From positions 6,536,682 through 6,600,681 of the forward strand of contig JAQFVV010012398.1 of NCBI GenBank assembly GCA_028023455.1: 64,000 bases of DNA, read 5' to 3'. The position numbers and the translations under genes are program-made. Positions 11,527 to 24,795 of the stretch are shown here, piece by piece. This DNA is from Epiperipatus broadwayi (taxonomy: Eukaryota > Onychophora > Udeonychophora > Euonychophora > Peripatidae). Position 1 is the first letter of the stretch, and every line of letters starts with the position of its first letter. The notes under the pieces were generated by a model that did not search any database, was not told the DNA's origin, and saw nothing but the letters and a program-made list of their open reading frames with translations.

Positions 11527-14500
11527 AGTAATGACTATGTACTTTATAAATATAATTATTACAAATTGTAGATTCTTATACACTCAGACTCAAGAGAAAA
11601 AGAACAACCACCCCCTCCTAGAAAATGTCTGAGTTTTATCATCTTGACCTGTCCATCAATCTCTGATCCCTGCTTTCTGTCAATTAAATCTTTATATCTT
11701 AATTTTAAATGGCTATTCCCTACTGTTTTAAAATTAAGTGTCTACACTCAGACAGACATCACATGGTTCTTACAGAATGTTTTCCCATTCTGAATGAAAA
11801 CCGCTTGAGAGAGCCAAATAAAAAAAATAAAAAATTAATAATAATAATAAAACAATACATAACAGACTAACTTTGAACTCAAGATTTTGAATGAGAACTT
11901 TCTGCTATAGATTCAAAATTTAGATAAAATTATAGCTCTCTCAACAGGCTTTCGAATGATACCTCACACGCCTAATTAAGATCGGTTGTTATTTTTCTAA
12001 TTAAAAATTTTCATACATTCACAACATGCATATGATTCTGTTCGATCAATTTCAACACTTTTGCTTAACCTTTAATTCAACACGCAAATTTCTTTCTATG
12101 TATATTTTATAGCTAACCCTTACCTTCCAAACAGATATGCTTTTCCCCCAATTAATTTTTTTTTTTTTTTTTTTACTAATCAACGATCTTATTGATCCTG
12201 TAAAATATTTATCCCATCCTTTATCTATTCTGCTCATTAACAACTACCCCTTAAATATACTCAATAAATAATTACATACTCATTTTAACTGCTTAAGATC
12301 CTTTATATATATATTTACACTTATGTTTACAAATAAGCTAGGTTTCATTTTGAACATTTACGACTGAAATTGCATTACACATTAAATAATTGCTAAAGTT
12401 TATCCAGACTTTAACATTTACTTAAAATTATTATTATTTAAACATTTTTATCAGGACTTTAACATATTACATGAGGAAAATTTTTATCTAAACTACTAAT
12501 AGCAATATAGGTTTCAAACTTATGAAACTTTGGTAAAACCCAACAGTTACTATATATGTTGCAACAGATTGGATATGACAAGACCATGATAGAATGATCC
12601 TATTTAATTACCCTTTGAAAGTTGCAGCACCATTTGTAATAGATCAAAAATGTGCAATGGGGAATAATCAATCCAATATAGCCTAAATAAAAATATAGTG
12701 CACTCATTGGCCACCCTATGTAACAGAATGAAAATAAGCCTGAAGTTGGATATCATTTGTAATTGAATAAAGTATAAATTTAAAAAAAAGATCCTAATTT
12801 TATAATGCTCTTAAATAATAGTATCATTCATAACAGAATAAATATAATATACTATGCTAAATGAATGCTAAACAATAAATAATAATTGAATATCTAAAAT
12901 AATCCTTTATCTAATCACATATCTGACTGTTAACTATACCAAAACAAAATAGTGACCACAATTTTTATTATAGCATCATGAGTTCAAATAGCATTTTGAA
13001 TAAATAAAAAAATGAACAAAATTATCATTTCAAATATCCTAAATATAAACCTTATTTAAAATATATTAAAATAAAGCAATTAAATCAAATATTATTGTCT
13101 TAAAACCACAATATATGCTTAAGATAGATTTAACTTATAATCAAATGAAACTAATAATAAGTCATTAAAAAAACTAAACTCTAATCTACCTAATTAATTA
13201 AACATTGCTTCTAATAATATAACCGTATACTAAAATTTAACATAGTTTGTATCTAAATAAAATAGTTCATGAATGATTGAGATGACAACTTTAATATGTT
13301 CTATAAGTTTATAATATCTATAATATTTAAATAAATATATAAGGCCCAATAATTAATTTTAAATTCCAATTGAAGGTAATAATATATTCTTATATTGATT
13401 TTACTCTTAGTAATTAAGTTAGTTATAATAAAATGAAATACTCAATAATAATGTAATGACAATTAACCTATTAGATAATCTTCAAAATAAAATGTCCAAT
13501 CATATCAATATATATATAAACCCCAATAGATTTCTATTGGGTATTTATTAAGTATAATAACTAATCATATCAATTTATTTTTAATTTCATATAGCTAGAT
13601 TATTAATCCTTTACATGATAATAATCAAGACATATAATAAAAATTACTACTATTTACTATAATCAAATATAAATAAGCATTTATTTTTATAGCGCTATCT
13701 TTAATATATTATAATCCAAATATGAATATTAAATACCAATATTTAAACTGGATTTATGATCTACATCAACTAAATTTAAATATAATCAAAGCAAATTAAT
13801 CTGATTTGTAACAGAATAGAATATAATACTATCAACTTTATAGCTGAATAAGATGAAGGTCTTATTGGCTAACAATGAACTTAATATAATACTTATCTGA
13901 TAAATAACAATTTAAATAAATCATGCAAAGAGTTGACTATGATTTCATTTATTTATCTTCAATAAATATTTTGTATTCTCACTATCAAATCAATACTGAT
14001 AAATTTCCTATATTAATATGATTGTTATTTGTAATTAACAAAATAGTTACAACAACTCATTAATTATCCACTATTATCAAATTTAATCATTTATTACCAT
14101 ACCAAGTTTATATCTAGTTAGATAATATTTATTGAATACAATACAAATAATATGATATAACAGAACTGAGGGGTACACCATATGATGATGTGAATATGAC
14201 TCAGTAGTTGGATGATTTGAATACAACGTGTCAACCAGCCTACAACATGTCATATCCAAAATCCATGATTTGACTGCACATTTGGGTGCATCAGATGTTA
14301 CTAAGTCATAAATGGCATATAAGAAAGGGAGCTCATCTCACTACTGTCAGATCTAGGCCTTCGAATAGGATGCTAAAGATGTCACAATGAAATGCTTAGT
14401 TTCAAATCACATCTACTTTCAATATACTAACTTATAATTTACTAACAATATTTCAATGTAACTTAGACCAGTGCATATTCATTACATTTCATTTTTTAGG

Positions 14501-14650
14501 CCCCATTACACCACAGAATTCAAACTCAGGGAGTTCTCACAGTCAGCTCTCTTCAGGGATGGACTTACTCAATTATTAACCAAATATGCCTATATATAAG
14601 CATAGACATAAAAAATACTGATGATCAATTATTTATAAGAGCAATACATA
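11527..14650. other. Gene-free AT-rich stretch with one CpG-richer pocket
   Basis: No gene is visible. Between about 11940 and 12370 several CpGs cluster (TTTCGAATG, ACACGCC, ATCGGTTG, TTCGATC, CAACGATC). From 12.8 to 14.1 kb the sequence is extremely AT-rich. A small perfect hairpin with CCCCAATAG and its complement lies at 13521-13541. The 14160-14400 stretch is less AT-rich but not recognisable. Confidence 0.5.
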
Positions 14651-14801
14651 ATGATGATGATGATCACAAAACATCCAGTGGGATGAATGCATGATGATGA
14701 TGGTGATGATCAAACATCTAGTGGTATAAATGCACAATGATGATGGTGATGATCAAACATCTAGTGGTACAAATGCACAATGTTGATGGTAATGATCAAA
14801 C
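14651..14801. repeat. Minisatellite, period about 43-46 bp
   Basis: About 3.5 tandem units, each with a GATGATGGTGATGATCAAAC part followed by ATCTAGTGGTATAAATGCAC. The first unit is the most diverged and the last is cut off. The GATGAT core suggests growth from a trinucleotide run. Confidence 0.85.
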
Positions 14802-16345
14802 AGAGATCAGCTTGGTTTAAATAACTTAATACATTTATTAACAACATATATAATAAATATTTACAAAAATAATAAAACAAATAAATAAATATTCGGTTAT
14901 CAAGAATGGTTTCCTATCATTTTGATGGGTTCACACAACAGAAACAAAATAATTTGGAGTATATTATATTCAAAATTATATCATATAATTTCATTAAATA
15001 TATACATAAAAAAAAAAAGCAAAATGAGAGTTCACTAATTCTAAAACTACCCCATTAATGTAATTATTAGAATGATAATTTTAGGTTTGGGTAAATATAT
15101 TTACAACTATTTTTTTAATTAAAAATATATATATAGCCTCACCCCCCATCTATATATGTGTGTAAGTCATAGTAAAAAATTAATGACAGATATGAAAAAG
15201 ACCATTCACTCAGTGGGTTAATTGCACTCAGAAGTAAAACAAAATTACAAGTAAATATTATTAAAACTTATTAGTAAACAAAATAGTTTTGTTTGTCCTA
15301 AAGTTTGCACTCAATGTTAAATATATAAAAACCTTACTTGAGATCGCCTTGATAGATCAATGTTGAATTTCCAGAGGAATCTGTAAATTTACTTTTATTA
15401 AAAAATAATACATATTAATTGACTATGATTCTTTTGTTAAAATGCATCAACATATGATATTTATCCATCCACTGCTTCCACTTTTAAATTGCAGGTGATC
15501 AAATTTGAAAATGAATCTTGAATACACAATAAAAAATAAAAATTACATTACATAAACTTTCAAATTGCAATAATAAAGCAAAAAAAAAATAAAAATCATG
15601 TGAATCAAAATAAAATATATTTATCTTGAGGAAAGCAAACATTTTATCTTCCACTAAGAGTTTATAAATTTAAATGTCAATCTCCATGTATAATGTTTCT
15701 GTTCACCAATTCTGTTAATATTCATACATTTCATGCTACTTGGTTAAAAATCAACACATACAAATTATTTCTTCTGAATGTATATAAATTCATGGAAGAT
15801 TGATGTACACCAGTGTTCTCTAAATAGTCATCTTGATGGAAAATTTTATAATTTCATAATGACATCGAAGCTAGCTTTGGAATATTCCACAGTACTGGTT
15901 TCTTTACCCCACACACATTGTAATGATTCCTTTATAATTGACTATTATTTATTGTAGCTTAAATATATATAAAAATAGCTTTTAAAGAAAACAGTCAATT
16001 TCTAGTAGTTTCACATTTCCTTTGCATCATTTTCATAATAATGAATTTTAGCTTGCAGAATAAATTAAGTCATTGGTTCATTCCTGCTAATTATAAATTG
16101 AAGTTTAAATTTCCAGTTTCCTTCTATCCAAAATAAAGATTTTATATTATCTTGAAACTACAGATATTAAAATTTTACTGTTTTTAGATGCCAAATAGTT
16201 TTTTCTTTTTAAACAGAAAAAAATAAAAGACTTTTTTTCTTTGTGCTGATAGTTTAATTTTTGATTTCCAAGTCAAGAATGCTACTTTGTCTCATTCTAG
16301 CTAATACCTATTGTTACAACTTAATAAAAAAAACAAATTATAAAA

Positions 16346-16382
<37 letters not shown>

Positions 16383-18860
16383 TTTATTTCATTTTCACTC
16401 TTCCAAATTCGATCACTTAGCAACAATTTTAATCTCATATAATTTTGATTTTTGATTATGTCTGTTCTATAAGTCATTCAATTAGTATTTTAGTTAATGA
16501 TATTAAATGAATAAAAGAAAAACAATTAATTTCTACCAATAGACAAACATATTAGTTATATATATATATATGTTTATATACATATATACTTCCTGTATAT
16601 AATGAATTTGTTTGCTTTCTCACAAGAGATAAAAAAAGAATTAATTGCTCAAACATATTAGTTTATATGTATGTTTATACATGTACATACTACATGTGTA
16701 TAAGTAGGTATGTAGGATAAATTATTTGCCTACCTCTTGGTATGAATTCAGACATTGTTAAAAAAACTGGGATAGGTGTGAAGGTTGGTTGTAAGCCATC
16801 TCTTACAATATATATATATATTCATCAATCCTGAAATTTAATTTCCAAATTATTCTATGGCTATCTCAATAACTTATGTGGTGTAGTCAGTTCATCATGC
16901 CCTTCTCAAATGTTATTAACCAATAGATTTATATTGCACAATTGAACAATAATCAGACATGTTTGTTTGTTTTAAGTTAAATTAAAATTTATTTATTAAT
17001 GAATATTAATTATATAATAAAAATATGTATATTATGAACAACTATGATCTAATTGTATGTGTTATAGCTCATTAGTTGACATTAATTTCATACATAGATA
17101 GGTGATTACACATTAATCTTCATCTATTAGATACTAAGTACAAAAACATATATTTATGTATTACAAATATGCTGTGGAATTTTACAGTTTTTGAAATACA
17201 AGAGAGTTCAAGATATATTTTCTTTTTAAACTTCATATAAAAATATAATTAATTAAAATAATAATTATATATATATAAATGAATCTACATATTTTTGATA
17301 TAAATCTAAGAGAACAAAATAAATAAATACTTATTATAATAATGCTTTTTGAACTCTTAATGTAAGTGATATACCTGAAGTTAATTTATAACCTCTAAAT
17401 GAAAAAAAATGAATATTTTAAATTAAAATAATACCATGCTGCATAATATAAGTTTGAACTTAAAAAAATGTAACTCTCTTATAATTCAGTATGTGAATAG
17501 AATATTATTTAGCCTAAAATTATATACTGTTTATCAATAAATACTGTACATTTTAAATGAAGAGAAATAAAATAATGTAGCAATAATAATAATACATATA
17601 AACAAACAATCTGAGTGTTAGTTTTTAAATATGATATTTCCAGAATAGCATCATAGTTCTAATGTCTACATCAACCATAATGCAATAATATGTCATTGTT
17701 CCAAAGAGGATATAAATATTCAAGAACATTTTGTCGATTCCAATGTTTTGTATACATATTTATTTATTCCAAAATATAACAAATGAATAGATGTTAACTT
17801 TATCCAGAATGATATAATAGAAAATTAAACCAATTCATATCTTAGATAAAATGATTAATTAGTCCAATAAAATTACACTGGCAGATGAATATGATTCTGT
17901 ACATCTTTGGACATTACTAATATTTATACTATGTTATTAAAATATACATAACATCCATTTTAAAGAATAGAAATATTCTGATGATTTATAATGCAATGAA
18001 ACATTTTCAATTACTTTTTGTTTTTATAATAAATTGTCACTTCTCATAAATCTTCAACAAGCTGTCCAGTTCATAATCAGATAATATTGCTTTTCTCTTT
18101 GAATTTTTTTCAGTTAACTATGTACTTTTAAAATAAATATAAAAAAATTATGGAAAGAAGTTTAGTTGTGCTTTTATTGAAACTAAAATAGGAGAGAAGT
18201 TTTTTTCCCGATTCAGTCATGTTTATAACCTTTCCCATTTACATCATAAAAACCATAGTAATGCTCAAAATTAATTCTGGTCAATTTTAAGTAGTGTTTA
18301 TCTAATAAAAAGTTTATTATAAAACAAATAAAAATAAATATTTTTAGAATTATTATATACAAGAAAAAATTATGTTTCATAATAAAATTACTATTTTTCA
18401 TTCTAACATAAATTAAATAATCTACATCACATTTTCAATATATTATACTGGAAATATATATATATTTGCATATTTCCTTAATAAAATATTATAAAAGTAA
18501 CAGGACAAATGTATTTAAAATATGAAACATTTAATTGTATTGTTTATAATTTACTACTGTGAATGCAGTAATGAAAGAGATACATATAATATCAAAGAAT
18601 AATAATTTTATCCAGTTTATATGTTTAATTATTCATATATTTATGTTCTTTTTTAAAAAGAATAAAATCAATTTACAATTTTACACAATACAATTAATAA
18701 TAAACAATTTTATATCAATATTATTGTTGTCATAGCAACACAGTTCAATTCTTCATAAGTAACTATATCCATCATCAAAATCAAACAAGAAAAAAAAAAG
18801 TTATGACTGATGTTTTACCATATGCTGAACCTCATCTCAAATTTCAGAAGATACAATATA
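14802..18860. other. Gene-free AT-rich stretch
   Basis: I see no gene or recognisable transposon. It holds TA-dinucleotide runs (around 15129, 16558, 16811, 17265, 18457) and the TTA microsatellite listed separately. Confidence 0.55.
16348..16382. repeat. (ATT)n microsatellite
   Basis: About 11-12 perfect ATT units. It produces a run of leucines in one frame of a short spurious ORF (16261-16455), which I do not consider a gene. Confidence 0.9.
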
Positions 18861-19025
18861 TAACAACAATAAAACTAATAAATATAATGGTAATTAACTA
18901 TTTTACACAGTATTTCAATCTGCAGAAGTATTTCAGTTAACTACTTAGCCGAAAGTACTTTTACAGATTGAAAGGTTGTATATAATAGTTAATTACCACT
19001 ATATTTATTACTTTTATTGTTGTTA
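18861..19025. repeat. Fold-back repeat, family E, copy 1
   Basis: The left arm starts TAACAACAATAAAACTAATA and the right arm ends with the complement of this. The spacer is around 18930-18955. After the right arm comes TTAATTAATGGACATATTAT. The same arm and downstream sequence recur at 35840-36025, so this is a dispersed family. Confidence 0.8.
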
Positions 19026-20725
19026 CATTTTTTTTAATTAATGGACATATTATTTGTATTATTTATATATGTCTGCATGTGTATATGTAATAATAAATCA
19101 TAACTTTAAACATATGTAATTGAAATGGAAGTAACTACCATAGTTGTTGACATTACATAACTCAGTGGGAGTTAGATACTTCCATTATGCATTTTGAAGT
19201 GCTGCCACATAAAAATTCCATATACTACTAATCAAATAATTAGCAAAATTCCATTCAACCTAAACCCTGATCTTTCTTGAAACCAGGGAGTTTGTGAAGG
19301 TTATTATTTGGTTATGAGAAATTGATACTATCACTTTAGAGAGATGAACATGTTAATGTGGTAGTTATCATTATTAGCACTCTTTATTGATATTATAGAT
19401 ATGGTTTTCAATATATATTTTTCAAATCTCAGAAACTTATTTTGGGAAAAATTAGAGAAAACATAAAGATTAATATAAAACTACTCAGAAGTAATAAAAA
19501 TGATAATTAATGTGTAAACAATCTTTTATTTGAAAATTTTTTAAAGCCTATTAGTCAATTCACCTGCTAATTGTATATGACATTATTTATCTACTCTCTC
19601 CCAGTTTTAGTTTTTAAAATGTCTGTTTAGGTTGTTTTATTAAAAGAATTTTCTTATTCTACATAATTTCTAAACAATCATTTTTAAAAATTAATATTTT
19701 TTAACCATAGATGGCAGGTATAATCCAACTAATACAATGTTACAACAGTATTATTAATTATGCATGAATAAAATTAAAAAATGTATACATATATTATGAC
19801 AGGAATCCTGGTGATTTTACTGATGACTCATTTTTGCACATACTGAGAGATATATCTTATATATAACTAGGTTGTTTTAGTTCTACATGACAGTCAACAA
19901 TATAATGAAGATTCAACAAACCTTGATATGTCTAATTAAATTTAATTAGAATTGATATTGATGATGATAATCAAACCTAATGTTACTTATATAGCTGCTA
20001 TCTATAAAGTATTTTGGTTATAATTCATGACCAGCACATATCAAATCATCTGTCAATAATTAACACTTTATATTTTCCATATTTATTTTTTTATAGATGG
20101 GGGATTGAACTACTCTAATCTTTATTTAGAGCAACATTTTTCCTTGGATATATTATTTTCTGGTAGTAACCACCACACTTTTGTTGACAATAATTCAACA
20201 TTTATCTCAGCTCAGAAAATGACTATTCAAGACTAATGGTTAATTATTGTGTAAACATTTGGAATGAGGCCAATTAGTTAAGAACAGCACAAATATCTAA
20301 ATAATTTAGATAATAAAGTTCGTTTATTTAAGATAATTTTGATTAATGTATTTTAAAATTTTATACTCAAAATTCATTACAAGTCTTTTAAAAGCAACTA
20401 TATTGGAAGAAACATGTGAAGGTAATAATAGTCAAGGTCAGATATGCTTTAATATCTCTTTTTTTTCTAAGCTTCAATATTAATATTATTTTATGAATAG
20501 AATACAAAAAAATATATATAAAAAATAAAGAAAAGTTATTTACATAAAATACATCTATTCACTTTATAAGATCAGTGCATATGAACAACAAAAAAAATTA
20601 AAATGATGCTTATACACACACAAATATCTGTATGTAATGATAAATAATATTTTAATATTGAATAAATATAACAGCATGTGAAATTTACTAATTCTATTTT
20701 CAGTAATAATTGAACTGCCCTCTAG
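19026..20725. other. Gene-free AT-rich stretch
   Basis: No gene, RNA or further inverted repeat was recognised. Confidence 0.5.
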
Positions 20726-20930
20726 CTGCCATGTTCAATATTTTTTTATAGTAAGAAAATGTATACTTCTTACTGTATTAAATCAATTTACATTAAAACT
20801 TATAGACTGGTTTAAGTTTGCTCTCTGGTTATTATTGTTCTGAATAACTCTATTAAAAAAGATCTAAAATACGGTAAGAAGTGGTCCATTTTCTTACTGC
20901 AAAAAGTTATTGAACAATGGTAGTTGAAAT
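20726..20930. repeat. Fold-back repeat
   Basis: The inverted arms are at about 20726-20785 and 20868-20930. Matching parts include TAGTAAGAAAATG near 20752 and its complement CATTTTCTTACTG near 20887. The spacer is about 80 bases. The element abuts the much larger palindrome that starts at about 20941. Confidence 0.7.
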
Positions 20931-20940
20931 CTATATAAAA

Positions 20941-21668
20941 TATTTGAAATGTTCATAATTAAATTATTTCAGCCACATTCCTTCTTTCAATAAAGTAAGA
21001 CTGACTTTTAAAGGTCTGTTCAATGTTGATTGCAATGATGTTATATATATTAAAATTCAAATTAGTTAAAATAAGAATTATGAAACTAAGTTTAAGAAAA
21101 TTAAACAAACATGTTTAATTTTAAATATACTTAGAAAGACTATACAATAATCATATTTAATCCCCAAAGTCAAATATAAGAAATAGAAGCAAGCATAATT
21201 CTAGGTGAAATTTATATAAAATTTTAAAATGCCCTATAGTTATATTATTTCAGCCAGTGGGAAGTTTTTTTTTTCAATGGGCTGCAAAAATTTAGGCTTT
21301 CTTTATTTAAAGAAAAAGTAGGGTTGAAATAATATAGCTATAGGGCATTTCAAATATTTGATATAGATTTCAGCTAGTTTTAAGCACTGTTTCTTATATT
21401 TGTGTTTGATGAAAAAGATGACTATTTTATAGTCTTTCTAAATATATTTAAAATTAAACATGTTTATTTGCAATGTAAGAAGGTCTTTGTATATTTAGTT
21501 TCACACTTCTTATTTAAATTAGCTTACATTTTAATATATATTAAGTCATTGCAGTCAACATTAAAGAGTATCACTTTTCAATGAGCTACAAAAAAAATCA
21601 GGTTTTCTTTATGTAAAGAAGAAGTATGGCTGAAATATTATAATTATGATGCATTTGAAATATTATAT
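20941..21668. repeat. Large palindrome, arms of about 340 bp
   Basis: The reverse complement of the right half aligns with the left half over nearly its whole length. The left arm begins TATTTGAAATGTTCATAATT and the right arm ends GATGCATTTGAAATATTATA. The centre lies around 21270-21300. Each arm also has two direct copies of a motif containing GAAATCTATATAAAATATTT and TTATTTCAGCCA (around 20925-20975 and 21200-21255 in the left arm). The motif is therefore present four times, two in each orientation. A short spurious ORF at 21402-21584 lies inside the right arm. Confidence 0.85.
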
Positions 21669-22840
21669 ATATAGGAAAATTAAATATTTGCATGGATTAA
21701 TTAACATGTGAACAAATAAATGTGGGGAATTTTCTATGTAAATAACTAGAAAAATGTGATGAATAATGATGTTCATAGTTAATCACCAATTAAATTTGAT
21801 AGCCTTTAGGTAAGTCACTCTTTTCAGTGGCCAATAAAAGCTTTTTGTTTGAATTTATCTCTTTTTATTTATAAATAAACTCTGATAGAAATATACTTTT
21901 GTTTACTAGAGCAAATGATTTAGTTTGGAGATATCAATTTCAATTGGTTTCTTAACAACATTATTGCTAAATATATTTCTCTATTTATTTACATGGAAAA
22001 TTTCCCTCATTAGATTTTGGAGAAAGCCATGTTGCTATAATTTTTGATGATACCCAATCTTTTGGTTGCAATATTATTGTGGTTGTATAAAGAAATAATT
22101 GTGTTTTTTTATTATATTAAAGCAAATTTATAAATAAATAAATAAACCATGAATATAATTTAACTTTAAAAACATTAAATAATAAATAGTCTGCAGAAAC
22201 ATACTTTCATTTTTCTCCAATTGCATTTTATCTCAAATGTAATGTATTCTATAATTCACTATTTTATATTAGTCATAAGTTTGTAAATTTTCACAAGATC
22301 TTTATATCAGTCAGTATGTTATTTTTTCTATTAATAAAAACAGTTATTTTCATTCTCTTTATTAATATTTCTTCATATAATATTTTTACCATTATCAAGT
22401 TGAGCATAAACTCTTTACTATGTTTTAGTTTGTAATCATACAGTACAGTATAGAAAATATTTATGCATTATTTGCTTTAAATATTTGAACTTTATTATAT
22501 AAGAGTTAATGTTTTTAAAATTTCCCCCCAAAAACATCAAGATTCTTCAATATAGATATGAATCTCAAAGGCAATAACAGTATATATTGTACTATTTTAT
22601 TTTTTATTCATTCTGTCTTTAGTATTATTAAACATTTTATTTATATTCAGTGTTATGTATAGGCAAAGCAAAACCTTTTCAATTTTTATTATTAATGGTG
22701 TTTCATTATATAATATAGAAATACAGTTTTATTCTTATTACTTATGTAATTTGAGTTTGTTCTATAATTTTTCATTATCTCCCCTCTCTAATATGTCAAA
22801 TGCTACTTTTTTATACTACTTTTTAAAAAATACTATATAC
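21669..22840. other. Gene-free AT-rich stretch
   Basis: Nothing recognisable was found. The short ORF that starts at 22655 runs into the next repeat and has simple AT-driven composition. Confidence 0.5.
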
Positions 22841-23318
22841 TATTGTATTTATTGTTTGGACTATTTCTTACATGTAATATGAGTATTGAATGTCTTTAGA
22901 AAAATTTAACTTTATTTAAATATTCCAAATACATTCAACTGTTAGTAGTAGCACATCAAACAGGTTAGTACATGTACAATGTTTCAAGAGGTATTATTCT
23001 CTCCTATTCTTCAGGTATTGCTGCTTTGACCAGTGACAGTACTAGCATGGGAATTTAACCTAAGCCCTTAGATTATTGAGTACTCTAAGGGTCCAGATCT
23101 GACTTCCATGCTAGTACTGCCACTGGTCAGACCAGCAACAGCTGAAGAAGAGGGGAGAATAATACCTCTTGAAACACTTTGCATATACTAACCTGTTGGA
23201 TGTGCTATATTACTAAGAGTTGAATGTATTTGTAATATTTAAATTAAGTTTAAATTTTTTTAAGGACATTCAATACTCGTATTAGATGATGGAAATAGTC
23301 CAAACAATAAATACAATA
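22841..23318. repeat. Fold-back repeat, family B (long form)
   Basis: Arms of about 220 bases surround a spacer near 23060-23080. The outer ends match those of the short form at 7881-8096 (ATTTATTGTTTGGACTATTT and AAATATTCCAAATACATTCA). The interior adds a segment with GAGGTATTATTCTCTCCT and TACTAGCATGGGAA, present in both arms. This looks like the parent form, with the 7.9 kb copy an internal deletion of it. Confidence 0.85.
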
Positions 23319-24460
23319 AATATTCAGAAAAACAATATATACTATTTTTATTTCTATTATTTATATATTCACATAATTTGTTATTTTTATATTAAAAACA
23401 TTTTAATCCAATTATTTAATGTATTAAAATCTTTGGAATTAAAATGCACTTATATTATTCTCTCTCCTCAATAGTATATAATACATAGTCAATATATTCA
23501 TCGGATCTGCTTATAATTATATCTAAATACTTTATTATCTTATAAATCTTTTTTATACATTTCAAAATTAGTTTATTTAAGTCTTCCTTTAATTTCTATA
23601 CACTCTCTTATTTTCCCTACACAAGTACATTTTGATAGATTTTATCACCACCCTCACAATTTCCTTATCAAATTTATAATGTGTAATTACTTATTTAAAA
23701 AAAAAACATATACACCATTATCATTGCATTTTATAATAATTATCTAATGCTGATCCATCCATATTCTGAAACTAATTTTTCCAGCTTCTGACTTTTATTA
23801 ATGAGATGGTTGTGATCTGGACCTACTGTATCTGGATAATGTTTTTATTGATGAAAGTCATAAGCCAGAAACTATGCTATGAATTTGGATAAAATAGCAT
23901 TGGATAGATTATTTAATAAATATCATTATTTGACATCTGCTAATTATTCAAGTTTACATTAGGTGGCAGAAGAGTAGCAAAAATAAATTTTCTACTTATA
24001 AATAATGTCTAGGCAGAAGTAATGTAATATTTTACTAATGTAGAAACAATCTTTATAACTGATATCACTAATATATTTGTTAAAAACTAATATTTTTCAT
24101 AATTAATACTTTCTCAGTAATAATTAACTTTTTTCTAATAAATTGATCCATACAATATTTTCTATCAAGTGATATCATAGCACTGATTCTAATTTTTATT
24201 GGTTTAATAATATTAACACACTTAAATGATAAATATAGCATAAATTTATCATATTGCAAAATATTCTGTAACATTTTGCCAATGCATTTTGCAATACTAA
24301 ACAAAAATGTAACTCCAAAATCAATTACAAAATCAATTATAAGCTAAAATAAAAGATTATATTTAAGCAAAAAAATAGTAAAAAGTAGAGTCATATGGGG
24401 TCATATGATATATGACTATTTTTTATTGACTATTTATAGTCTTTGCTTTAAGTATTAAGT
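23319..24460. other. Gene-free AT-rich stretch
   Basis: No gene or repeat was recognised. The minus-strand ORF at 24080-24304 shows no family resemblance. Confidence 0.5.
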
Positions 24461-24795
24461 GACATTATATTGCTAAGACTACTAATATATTGTTTGGCTG
24501 AAGATCTCTCAGCTCTAAATAGCTATTTGAGTTAGATAGCTGGGTTTGAAGACATTTAAGTGTCTGAAATTTTCAGATTTTCTACTCAGTGATTATCTCT
24601 TAGATAAATGCTGGATTTGGGTTGGTATTTTTAGATCTAGTGTATGAAACTATCCTAGTGTCTCATTGAGAAGTGCCAAAGCACAAAAACCATTGGTCTG
24701 GGATTTGGGTGTGGTTTCTGATAGATATTTTAAATCTTCTCTTAAAAGCATTTATCATAAAGCTTGTTGAGCAATTAGCAAAGCTCTTTGTTTGT
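24461..24795. repeat. Dispersed repeat family D, linear copy
   Basis: It shares a series of phrases in the same order with copies at 35.08 and 36.06 kb: TATATTGCTAAGACTA, GAGTTAGATAGCTGGGTTTG, TTTTTAGATCTAGTGT, CCATTGGTCTGGGAT and TAGATATTTTAAATCTTCTC. No ORF or clear tRNA-like promoter boxes are visible. The end near 24795 is approximate. Confidence 0.7.

Noticed and set aside
12052-12243. 63-residue minus-strand ORF with a lysine run
   Set aside because: The run comes from a T-rich stretch near 12158-12173, and the rest matches nothing I know. Length and composition fit chance in AT-rich DNA.
16261-16455. ORF with many leucines
   Set aside because: It is a translation of the ATT microsatellite.
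21402-21584. 60-residue ORF
   Set aside because: It lies inside the right arm of the large palindrome, and the composition is AT-driven.
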